Part shown: positions 1 to 6,892 of the stretch, piece by piece
Layout of the letters: the number at the start of each line of letters is the position of its first letter
Numbering within the stretch: the stretch's first letter is position 1
Assembly: GCA_903879875.1 (NCBI GenBank)
Contig: CAIRNC010000109.1
Coordinates: 1 to 6,905, forward strand
Length of the DNA: 6,905 bases
From: an uncultured Bacteroidota bacterium
Lineage (GTDB): Bacteria > Bacteroidota > Bacteroidia > Flavobacteriales > Flavobacteriaceae
Direction: 5' to 3'
Program-made: the position numbers and the translations under genes
The notes under the pieces: model-generated
What the model saw: only the letters and a program-made list of their open reading frames with translations
Told to the model about the DNA's origin: nothing
The model's database searches: none

Positions 1-223
1 GTTTTAAAAAAGTGACTATTTCAATGTGTAAACTCAATGAAATGGTCGGATTTTACATGCTTAAATTTTATTTGGGACAGGAATGATTTAAAAAAAACAA
101 AAGTTATAAGAAATAACATTAAAGAAAACTTTAGTAATGTAATGTAAAAAATATATGGATATTTATCGTAAGTTTTCAAGCAAGAAAAAATTATAATAAA
201 CACAATTATAAAAAATTCAGAAG

Positions 224-240
224 AGGGTATTCATTACCCT
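224..240 (-). terminator. Possible secondary hairpin terminator
   Basis: On the minus strand AGGGTA and TACCCT form a 6-bp stem around a 5-nt loop, and a T-rich run (around 215-210) begins about 8 nt later. It lies just past the main terminator and could act as a backup. The stem is short and the T-tract is displaced, so this is a weak call. Confidence 0.35.
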
Positions 241-254
241 TAAAGTAATAAGAA

Positions 255-292
255 AATATATATGGCAGTCCAAAAGAACTGCCATATATATT
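255..292 (-). terminator. Rho-independent-like terminator of the cluster
   Basis: A perfect 15-bp inverted repeat (255-269 and 278-292) with an 8-nt loop contains the GC-rich core GGCAGT/ACTGCC and an AT-rich base. On the minus strand it is followed by TTCTTATTACTTTA, an interrupted T-rich tract. It sits about 120 nt past the kinase stop, so the transcript would have a long 3' leader-out. The stem could also stop transcription coming from the other side, but the plus-strand flank has a poorer T-tract. Confidence 0.8.
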
Positions 293-414
293 ATTTACAA
301 ACAATAAATTTATTTTTTTGTGTATTTTAGAGCATTTAACTCTTATATTTTACTGTCGAAAAACACTAAAAATACTAAAACTAAAATTCAGTAATAGCTC
401 TAAATTTAAATCAA

Positions 415-2823
415 TTAAGATTTCTTAATCCTAAAGGTATTTAGTAATTTTTCATACCATTTTTTTTCGACTTCTACATCAACTCCATATCCATATCCGT
501 AACCATATCCATATCCATATCCGTAACCATACCCGTAACCATATCCGTATTTATAATAACTACTTGATAGATTTGTATCGTTTAACAATATTGACATATT
601 TGGTAATCTTTTTTCCTCATATAATGTTTGAGGGACTTTTAACATCGACTTGTCTAAAACATTTGCACGAGCTACATAAATAAATGAATCCGCATATTTT
701 GCAATAAGCATAGTATCTGTAACTAAACTAATTGGAGCAGTATCGACAATTATGTAATCAAATTGCTTTTTTAATAAATTAAACATTAAATCAACTTTTT
801 CATTCATAAGTAACTCAGCTGGATTTGGAGGAATGATACCTGCTGGCAATACATAAAAGCTATCATATCCATCTAATTTAACTAGTAAATCATTTAAATC
901 AACATTGTTATCAGAAATATAAGATGTTAATCCTTTTTTCGGCAAAGTCATATATTGATCTAATTTTGGATTTCTAATATCCAATCCTAACAATAATACT
1001 TTTTTCCCAGATAAGGCAAAAGTGCCTGCAAGATTAACAGATACAAACGTTTTTCCTTCTTTAGGAAAAGTAGATGTAACAAATATTGTTTTAGCAATTC
1101 CATCAGAAACTTGACTAACAATAAAATCTAAATTTGTCCTAATAATCCTAAAGGATTCTGCTGTATTAGACCGACTGTAAGCCTCAATCAATTCATTACT
1201 AGACTCAGATTTTGGAATATCTCCAATGAAAGGTATGGTAGTTCTACTTTCAATATCGTGTCTAGTTTTAATTTTATTATCTAAAAGGTCTAAAATATAA
1301 ATAATTAAAAATGGAATTAATAAACCGAAAAATAAACCCATTAAATAAACGATTTGCCGTTTTGGTGATACAGGATTTGGGTTAGCATAAGCGCTATCAA
1401 TTATTTTAGAATTAGCTGAACTAATTGCCAATGAGATAGCGTTTTCTTCCCTTTTTTGCAGCAAATACAGATATAATTGTTCTTTAACTTTTTGTTGTCT
1501 ATCAATTACTCTAAATTCACGTTCTTGTCTAGGTATTTCTTTAATTTTACCACCTAAAATGTTTTCTTGACTATTTAAATCAAGTTGTTTTATGTTTAAA
1601 ATAGCTTTCAGATTTTTAAGACTTTCTAAAATACTAGTTTTTATTTCTTCTAATTGATGATCTAAATTTACAATAGCCGGATTTAGTACTGAATTTCTCT
1701 TTTCCAAACGTACTCTATCTGTAATATATTTGTTGTATTGAATAATTAAGGCTCCTGCCTCTGTATTTTCTGGAATTATATTTATTGGAATAACATCGTT
1801 TAATGGTTTCTTTTTTACCAAATCAATCATAAAATCTATTACCTTGATTTCTGTGTTTATTTTAACCAAATTAACACCATAATCTCCAGATGAACCAACA
1901 AATTGTTCAGCTTCAAAAACAATGTTTGTCATTTTCTCTTTTTTCTTATATTGTTCTGCGGAAGACTCAACACTATCAAGTTCAATGGTAAGTGAATCAA
2001 TTCGTTGATTTAAAAACTTTAAGGTTTTTTGTGCAACAATATTATTGTCAGAAACAGCATCATCATTATAATTTTGAATTACTTTATTAATAAAATCAAC
2101 TCCTCTTTCCTTTATAGGATCAATTATAGAAAGTGCAATAACACTGGTAAATTTATTAATGGTTGCAATTTGGAGTCTATTTTTGTACGAATTTACAACG
2201 TATTCTAATGGTGTAATTTTAATATCTATTAAATTTTTATCTATCTGATTTGAATTGGTATATGAATTAGTTATGAGCATATTTCCAAAACTATTCTTAA
2301 TTAACTCTCCATAATTATATCTTGCGATTAATAACCTATCTTTATCTAATAATTCAAATTGAGTTATAGAAATTGGTTTTATAGTAAAAAAACCGCCTTT
2401 TTCATAAAATAAAGGAGTAGAATTAAAAAAATTAACTTTAATTGGGAGCTTTTTATAAGACTCTGAAATTTTAACTAATCCTTCTTGAGAATAGGTTACA
2501 TTTAGTCCTAGATTAAGAATCGTTTTCTCAACTAATTTTCTTGATTTAAAAACCTCTACTTCATTATCAACATTACTTTTAACTCCGAAACCTAAATCAC
2601 TAAAAGTTGATAATTCAGTGGAAATACCTCCTTTTTTATCATCTTTAATTAACATCGTTGCATTTATCTGGTATGTAGGAATTGCGTATCTTAAATTAGT
2701 ATATGCTAAAAAAAGTCCTATGAATACCGATAAAACAAACCATTTCCAGTGAAATAAATACTTGAAAAATTGTTCTTGAATATTAGATTTCTGTTCTGTA
2801 TTATTAAAAAGATTATTCTTCAT
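415..2823 (-). CDS. wzc: Wzc-like polysaccharide co-polymerase / bacterial tyrosine autokinase
   Basis: An 802-residue inner-membrane protein joining a Wzz-type chain-length regulator to a BY-kinase; it should oligomerise under the Wza channel and control polymer assembly through cycles of autophosphorylation. The first membrane helix is at about 26-45, with a large periplasmic region to about 490 that contains predicted coiled coils. The GNVR segment includes PRQEREF (431-437), and the proline motif NPNPVSPKR (481-489) precedes the second helix (491-511). The cytoplasmic kinase has Walker A STFPKEGKT (584-592, Lys591), Walker A' VLLLGLDIR (609-617) and Walker B YIIVDTAP (690-697, Asp694). 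In Walker A' the usual first Asp is Gly613, while Asp615 is kept. The tail is extremely tyrosine-rich: Tyr756, Tyr757, eleven Tyr-Gly pairs at 759-780 and Tyr790, the likely trans-phosphorylation sites. The ATG at 2823 is the evident start. This is the last gene before a terminator, and no phosphatase gene adjoins it. Confidence 0.95.
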   Translation of the reverse strand: MKNNLFNNTEQKSNIQEQFFKYLFHWKWFVLSVFIGLFLAYTNLRYAIPTYQINATMLIKDDKKGGISTELSTFSDLGFGVKSNVDNEVEVFKSRKLVEKTILNLGLNVTYSQEGLVKISESYKKLPIKVNFFNSTPLFYEKGGFFTIKPISITQFELLDKDRLLIARYNYGELIKNSFGNMLITNSYTNSNQIDKNLIDIKITPLEYVVNSYKNRLQIATINKFTSVIALSIIDPIKERGVDFINKVIQNYNDDAVSDNNIVAQKTLKFLNQRIDSLTIELDSVESSAEQYKKKEKMTNIVFEAEQFVGSSGDYGVNLVKINTEIKVIDFMIDLVKKKPLNDVIPINIIPENTEAGALIIQYNKYITDRVRLEKRNSVLNPAIVNLDHQLEEIKTSILESLKNLKAILNIKQLDLNSQENILGGKIKEIPRQEREFRVIDRQQKVKEQLYLYLLQKREENAISLAISSANSKIIDSAYANPNPVSPKRQIVYLMGLFFGLLIPFLIIYILDLLDNKIKTRHDIESRTTIPFIGDIPKSESSNELIEAYSRSNTAESFRIIRTNLDFIVSQVSDGIAKTIFVTSTFPKEGKTFVSVNLAGTFALSGKKVLLLGLDIRNPKLDQYMTLPKKGLTSYISDNNVDLNDLLVKLDGYDSFYVLPAGIIPPNPAELLMNEKVDLMFNLLKKQFDYIIVDTAPISLVTDTMLIAKYADSFIYVARANVLDKSMLKVPQTLYEEKRLPNMSILLNDTNLSSSYYKYGYGYGYGYGYGYGYGYGYGYGVDVEVEKKWYEKLLNTFRIKKS
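484..549 (-). repeat. Hexanucleotide (Tyr-Gly) coding repeat in the kinase tail
   Basis: Eleven consecutive 6-nt units encode Tyr-Gly (residues 759-780 of the kinase). Tyr codons are TAT or TAC and Gly codons are GGA, GGT or one GGG, so the array is imperfect at DNA level but perfect at protein level. Within it, 487-510 and 511-534 are tandem copies of a 24-bp block that differ at one base (T at 508, C at 532). Each unit is a multiple of three, so length changes would stay in frame and only alter the number of tyrosines. Tyr-rich tails are the known autophosphorylation site of Wzc-type kinases. Confidence 0.95.
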
Positions 2824-2827
2824 AAAA

Positions 2828-3595
2828 TTATTTAAGCATTAAAGTTACAACTGTTATCATTAAGGTTGCAACAGATATAATTATAGAGATATTTGGTCCT
2901 ACAGCAGATGAGTTAATTTTTGTTTTATTTGGTTCAATATAAATTTGGTCGTTTTGAGAAAGATAATAGAAATCTGAATTAATAAAATCTGTTTTTGTTA
3001 AATCAACCCTATTCATTGTTTTTACTCCATTTACTTCTCGTAAAACCAAAACATTATCTCTTCTTCCATAAATTGTTAAATCACCAGCCATGGAAATCGC
3101 ATCTATTAAAGTAATTCTTTCAGAAGCTATAGTGTAAAATCCAGGCTTATTAACTTCTCCATTAATTCCAATTTTAAAGTTTAATATTTTAATACTTACT
3201 GTTGGATCATTTATATACTTTTTTATTTCCTGCTTAAGTTTGTTTACAACTTCATCCCTTGTAAAACCTTCTACTTTAAAATGTCCAATTATCGGAAAAT
3301 CTATATATCCTTTATTATCAACCAAATAGTTAATTTTTTCAACAGATGCAACTAAATTATTTACAGGCGGAACAAAGAAATTAAATGGAAGTGCTGCTTC
3401 AAAATCAGGAGCAGTAACAGTTATTGATAGTATATCATCTGATTTAAATCTTGGCTCGTAATTTAATGAAGAAGATTTACTTAATGTATCTGCTTTTGTA
3501 TTTGATTTATTAAAATAAACTAAATCCTTTCTTGAAGCACAAGAGGTTAGTAAAAAAAGTAAAAATAATACACCTGAAAAAATATTTTTAATCAT
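2828..3595 (-). CDS. wza: Wza-like polysaccharide export lipoprotein (Poly_export + SLBB)
   Basis: A 255-residue outer-membrane lipoprotein, expected to form the periplasm-to-surface channel for the polymer with the kinase encoded next. A short hydrophobic signal peptide ends in the lipobox LTSC, predicting lipidation at Cys19 by signal peptidase II. It is followed by the DLVYF segment often seen in Bacteroidota homologues. A Poly_export domain spans about 46-137 (YEPRFKSDD...ITV, and GYIDFPIIGHFKVEGFT). One SLBB-type domain covers about 141-222, with GEVNKPGFY (146-154), AISMAGDLT and LSQNDQIYIEP. Residues 236-254 form a single hydrophobic helix at the C-terminus, in the place where E. coli Wza has its membrane-spanning helix. 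The protein is much shorter than E. coli Wza (about 380 residues) because it has only one SLBB repeat, which is common in this phylum. Its stop is 4 nt from the kinase start, implying tight co-expression. A Bacteroidota-type promoter lies just upstream. Confidence 0.93.
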   Translation of the reverse strand: MIKNIFSGVLFLLFLLTSCASRKDLVYFNKSNTKADTLSKSSSLNYEPRFKSDDILSITVTAPDFEAALPFNFFVPPVNNLVASVEKINYLVDNKGYIDFPIIGHFKVEGFTRDEVVNKLKQEIKKYINDPTVSIKILNFKIGINGEVNKPGFYTIASERITLIDAISMAGDLTIYGRRDNVLVLREVNGVKTMNRVDLTKTDFINSDFYYLSQNDQIYIEPNKTKINSSAVGPNISIIISVATLMITVVTLMLK

Positions 3596-3647
3596 TGAAA
3601 TTATGTTTTATGTACTGATTTATTAGTTGGTTAAATTAAATAGTTAG

Positions 3648-3677
3648 CAAATATAGTGTTTCTGTAAAAAACAACAA
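3648..3677 (-). promoter_or_regulatory. Bacteroidota-type promoter upstream of the wza-wzc pair
   Basis: Read on the minus strand, TTG (3677-3675) is followed by 19 nt and then TATATTTG (3655-3648). This matches the Bacteroidota sigma-ABfr consensus, TTG about 17-23 nt before TAnnTTTG. It lies in the 125-nt gap between the dehydratase stop and the export-protein start. Initiation a few bases downstream would leave a leader of roughly 45 nt before the ATG at 3595. No hairpin terminator is visible in the gap, so the promoter probably adds to read-through from the sugar genes rather than replacing it. Confidence 0.7.
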
Positions 3678-3720
3678 TTATTTTAGTCCAATAAAGATTA
3701 GGTCAAATAAATTATGATTT

Positions 3721-5709
3721 TCAATCTAATGATTCAAAATTAGAATTTTTGCTTAAAAATTCAGGCACAATACTTTTCATTTTTAAAACAATTTCATTAC
3801 TTGAGTATGAACATGCGGTTGTGATTAGCTCATCTATTGACTCTTTAATAACATCTAAATCATTTGCAACTTCTTGAGCAATCATAATTTTTTCATGATA
3901 TGTCGGTAAAGTTTTTGAAGAGTCATTTAATAATTCTTCATACAATTTTTCACCTGGTCGAAGTCCAACTATTTTTATTTTAATTTCTTTATCCGGAGTA
4001 AATCCAGCTAGACGAATCATTTTTTTTGCTAAATCAATAATTTTCACAGGTTGTCCCATATCAAAAATATAAATTTCTCCACCATTACCCATTGCACCAG
4101 CTTCCAAAACTAATTGACATGCTTCAGGTATTGTCATAAAATACCTGATAATATCAGGATGAGTAATTGTAATTGGACCACCTTCTGCAATTTGTTGTGT
4201 AAATAAAGGGACTACTGATCCATTTGAGCCTAAAACATTACCAAAACGAGTTGTAATAAATTTTGTTTTAAATTGACTATCTAATTTTTGAGATGAATGA
4301 TGAAGGTATTGTATATATTTTTCAGCAATTCTTTTACTTGCACCCATAACATTGCTTGGGTTTACAGCTTTATCTGTTGAAACCATCACAAAACTCTTTA
4401 CTGAGTATTCTAAAGATAAATCAGCAAGATTTTTTGTTCCAAGTACATTTGCAAAAATGGCTTGTGCGGGATTTTCTTCCATTAAGGGAACATGCTTATA
4501 TGCTGCAGCATGAAAAACTACTTCGGGATGGTATTTTTTGAAAATTTCTACAATTGCAATTTTATTCCTTATATCAGCAATTTCAGTTCTAATTTTAGTT
4601 TTAGATTGCAATTTGTTCATTTCTAAACTAAGATGGTGCAATGGAGTCTCTGCTTGATCTAGTATAATTACTTTTTTGGGGTTAAAAGCCATTACTTGCC
4701 TTACTATCTCACTTCCTATAGAACCGGCAGCACCAGTAATCAATACTGTTTTATTATGAATTTGTGAAGAAATAGTTTTATTATCTATTATAATAGGTTT
4801 TCTTTCTAACAAATCTTGAATTTGAAAATTCTTTACTTTATTCGAAATTTCCTTTCTATCTTCCCAATCCGAAATTAACGGTACGGTATAAACTTTATAA
4901 TTAAATTCTAAGCATTCATCAACTATTATGAGTTTTTCATCTTTGGAAAGACTTTTATCTGCAATAATAAGTGCTTCTGCATTTATTGATCTCATTAAAA
5001 CAGCAATTTTTTTATTCAATTTAATAATTGGTAAATCAAAAATTCTTTTTGAAGAACTTTGGCTAACTTTATCTACAAAACCAACAATCTTGAATCGAGC
5101 AGGTTTTTCAGACTTAAGTGCGTTGGCTACTGATATAGCATTAGCATCAGTACCAAAAACCAATGCCTTCATTAAATTTGACGATTGACTTTCAGACATA
5201 TAAGCCTCAAATGTTTGCTTTACAACTATACGATATACAAACAATCCACAAAATGAAAAAATAAAATTTATGAACAAACCTGTGTTCATAAATAATTTTT
5301 CAACTTTATCAGAATCGGAATCTTGGTTGAACAAAAAAATACTAGCAAAATTTATAGCAATTAATATTATTAAAATCAAAAACAATGCAATAAATATTTT
5401 AACTGCATCAATATAAGATGAATGCCTAATAATGCCAGAGTATGTCCTCAGTAACCAAAAAAAGAAAAGATGTAGTAATAAATAGATTGGGATAATTATA
5501 TAAATGTATTTTTTATGTACTGGATTTCTACCCATCCCATTCAACATTTCGTATGTAATCATTGCAGATATTGAAATAATTATCATATCTATTAGCAATA
5601 TTATCCAACGCGGTAAATAATTCAAAGTATTCATTCGTCTCAAAGAATTTACTTTGTTGATAAATGGTAAAATAATTGAAGCTAAACTAGTTCTTAATAT
5701 ACTTTTCAC
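3721..5709 (-). CDS. pglF: Membrane-anchored UDP-GlcNAc 4,6-dehydratase (PglF/WbpM/CapD family)
   Basis: At 662 residues this is the long form of the nucleotide-sugar dehydratases. It should convert UDP-GlcNAc to UDP-4-keto-6-deoxy-GlcNAc on the cytoplasmic face of the inner membrane, feeding the aminotransferase encoded just upstream. Four hydrophobic helices are seen at about 35-55, 68-88, 103-127 and 141-163. A first Rossmann-like domain starts near 188, with GTDANA at 192-197. The catalytic extended-SDR domain follows, with NAD-binding GAAGSIG (326-332), HAAAYKHVPLMEENP (400-414), STDK (444-447), then Met455-xxx-Lys459 and LRPGEKL (583-589). Met in place of the usual SDR Tyr is the known signature of the long WbpM/PglF enzymes, so it is not a defect. 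The start is uncertain. The GTG at 5709 lies just after an in-frame stop at 5713-5715, and the first ATG is Met26 (5632-5634), still ahead of the first helix. The family call is firm; the substrate is inferred from the PglE-like partner. Confidence 0.93.
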   Translation of the reverse strand: MKSILRTSLASIILPFINKVNSLRRMNTLNYLPRWIILLIDMIIISISAMITYEMLNGMGRNPVHKKYIYIIIPIYLLLHLFFFWLLRTYSGIIRHSSYIDAVKIFIALFLILIILIAINFASIFLFNQDSDSDKVEKLFMNTGLFINFIFSFCGLFVYRIVVKQTFEAYMSESQSSNLMKALVFGTDANAISVANALKSEKPARFKIVGFVDKVSQSSSKRIFDLPIIKLNKKIAVLMRSINAEALIIADKSLSKDEKLIIVDECLEFNYKVYTVPLISDWEDRKEISNKVKNFQIQDLLERKPIIIDNKTISSQIHNKTVLITGAAGSIGSEIVRQVMAFNPKKVIILDQAETPLHHLSLEMNKLQSKTKIRTEIADIRNKIAIVEIFKKYHPEVVFHAAAYKHVPLMEENPAQAIFANVLGTKNLADLSLEYSVKSFVMVSTDKAVNPSNVMGASKRIAEKYIQYLHHSSQKLDSQFKTKFITTRFGNVLGSNGSVVPLFTQQIAEGGPITITHPDIIRYFMTIPEACQLVLEAGAMGNGGEIYIFDMGQPVKIIDLAKKMIRLAGFTPDKEIKIKIVGLRPGEKLYEELLNDSSKTLPTYHEKIMIAQEVANDLDVIKESIDELITTACSYSSNEIVLKMKSIVPEFLSKNSNFESLD

Positions 5710-5724
5710 TATTTAATAATTTAT

Positions 5725-6861
5725 TTATTTGCTAAAAAATTCTAAGAAAGCACTTTTTATTCTTTCTCTATCAGAATCTATTAGATTTGAACCTGATGGA
5801 AGACACAATCCGTCATCAAATAACTTCTCTGCTATGTTTGAACCATAAAATGGAAATTTAGCAAAAATAGGTTGAAGATGCATCGGTTTCCACAATGGAC
5901 GACTTTCTATATTTTTAGTTTCTAAAAACACCCTTAAATCTTCACGCGTTTTACCATTAGAAGGGTTTAATACAATTGCACTTAACCAATAATTTGCAAA
6001 ATAATCATCATTTGGAGTACTAAAAACTGTAACTTCATCTATGTTTGAAAAAATATCTAAATAAAAATCGTGCATCTTTCTTCTGAGTATAACGTGATCG
6101 TCTAAAATCTCCATTTGACCACGTCCAATTCCTGCACAAATATTACTCATTCGGTAATTATAACCGATTTCACTATGTTGATAATGTGGTGCATCATCTC
6201 GTGATTGGGTAGAAAAAAACACAGCTCTATCTTTTAATTGTTTTGTATGAGTAACAATTGCTCCCCCACCTGAAGTTGTAATTATTTTATTCCCATTAAA
6301 TGATAAAACTCCAATATCGCCAAATGTGCCACATTTTTGACCTTTATAGCTACTTCCTAAAGCTTCTGCACTATCTTCTAAAACAGGGATTTCATATTTT
6401 TTTGCGATTGTATTTACCTCATCTATTTTATATGGAACTCCATACAAATGCACCGCAATAATCGCTTTTGGTTTTTTACCTTTTGAAATTCTATCAACAA
6501 TTGCTTCTTCTAAAGCTATTGGGCAAATATTCCATGTTTCTGCTTCGCTATCAATAAAAATTGGTGTTGCTCCCTGATACATTATTGGGTTTGCTGAAGC
6601 TGAAAATGTCATGCTCTGACAAATAACTTCATCACCAGATTTTACATCCAATAAAATCAATCCCAAATGAATCGCTGCAGTTCCAGAACTTAAAGCCCCA
6701 ACAAAAACTTCTTCTGACAAATAATTTTCTAAATCATTTTCTAAACCATTAACATTAGGACCTAAAGGCGCAATCCAGTTTGCATCAAAAGCATCATTAA
6801 TATAATTTATTTCTGTTCCTCCCATGTGTGGCGAGGAAAGCCAAATTTTTGAATTGTTCAT
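5725..6861 (-). CDS. pglE: PglE-like UDP-4-keto-6-deoxy-GlcNAc C4 aminotransferase (DegT/DnrJ/EryC1 family)
   Basis: This is a 378-residue cytosolic PLP enzyme of the sugar-aminotransferase fold. It is expected to transfer an amino group from glutamate to the 4-keto sugar made by the neighbouring dehydratase, giving UDP-4-amino-4,6-dideoxy-GlcNAc. Visible motifs, in order, are SPHMGGTE near the N-terminus, APLGPNV, the phosphate-binding SSGTAA (58-63), EDSAEALG with cofactor-contacting Asp163, SFNGNK with the Schiff-base Lys192 followed by IITTSGGG, GYNYRMSN, RPLWKPMH (321-328) and CLPSG (353-357). From memory, these match Campylobacter jejuni PglE almost motif for motif, and the length is close to the family's roughly 380 residues. 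The ATG at 6861 is the first start after an in-frame stop at 6898-6900, and no Shine-Dalgarno is present. The gene ends 15 nt before the dehydratase, so the two are probably co-transcribed. The family is certain; the exact substrate (PglE-like rather than PseC- or perosamine-type) is inferred from motif resemblance and neighbour. Confidence 0.93.
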   Translation of the reverse strand: MNNSKIWLSSPHMGGTEINYINDAFDANWIAPLGPNVNGLENDLENYLSEEVFVGALSSGTAAIHLGLILLDVKSGDEVICQSMTFSASANPIMYQGATPIFIDSEAETWNICPIALEEAIVDRISKGKKPKAIIAVHLYGVPYKIDEVNTIAKKYEIPVLEDSAEALGSSYKGQKCGTFGDIGVLSFNGNKIITTSGGGAIVTHTKQLKDRAVFFSTQSRDDAPHYQHSEIGYNYRMSNICAGIGRGQMEILDDHVILRRKMHDFYLDIFSNIDEVTVFSTPNDDYFANYWLSAIVLNPSNGKTREDLRVFLETKNIESRPLWKPMHLQPIFAKFPFYGSNIAEKLFDDGLCLPSGSNLIDSDRERIKSAFLEFFSK

Positions 6862-6884
6862 CTTAACTTGTATAAAATTTGTTA

Positions 6885-6892
6885 CAAATATA
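6885..6892 (-). promoter_or_regulatory. TATATTTG -7 element upstream of the aminotransferase
   Basis: The minus strand reads TATATTTG 24-31 nt before the aminotransferase ATG, the same octamer as the element upstream of wza. The partner TTG expected 17-23 nt further upstream would fall beyond the end of the window, so only half of the promoter can be seen. If real, the leader is short (about 15-20 nt) and the aminotransferase begins a transcription unit. Confidence 0.5.

Larger units (their letters stand above)
1..414. other. Non-coding AT-rich region downstream of the kinase gene
   Basis: No supportable gene is seen on either strand. The part from 293 to 414 is the probable 3' untranslated region of the kinase transcript, 224-292 holds the two hairpins, and 1-223 is very AT-rich. 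A minus-strand reading frame at 21-203 encodes an Ile/Phe/Leu-rich peptide of 60 residues with no recognisable domain, promoter or ribosome site, typical of AT-rich intergenic DNA. No TAnnTTTG element was found on either strand in this stretch. Confidence 0.7.

Noticed and set aside
21..203. Minus-strand 60-codon reading frame downstream of the terminator
   Set aside because: The peptide is dominated by Ile, Phe, Leu and Lys as expected of AT-rich non-coding DNA. There is no promoter, no ribosome site and no recognisable domain.
326..404. 8-bp inverted repeat TTTAGAGC (326-333) and GCTCTAAA (397-404) in the kinase 3' untranslated region
   Set aside because: The arms are short and AT-rich with a loop of more than 60 nt. 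In DNA this AT-rich such a pair can arise by chance, and no T-tract is positioned to make it a terminator.
484..549. CRISPR-like or regulatory tandem repeat
   Set aside because: The repeats are in frame within the kinase gene, encode Tyr-Gly throughout and have no spacers, so they are coding repeats.
4333..4347. Apparent loss of the catalytic SDR tyrosine in the dehydratase (Met455 four residues before Lys459)
   Set aside because: Met at this position is the normal state in the long WbpM/PglF-type dehydratases, so it is not a sign of inactivation.
4356..4541. Plus-strand 61-codon reading frame
   Set aside because: It lies wholly inside the catalytic domain of the dehydratase on the opposite strand and has no recognisable features; it is a shadow frame.
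4928..5188. Plus-strand 86-codon reading frame
   Set aside because: It is antisense to the first Rossmann-like domain of the dehydratase. Its hydrophobic, Ser/Leu-rich composition is a by-product of that sequence.
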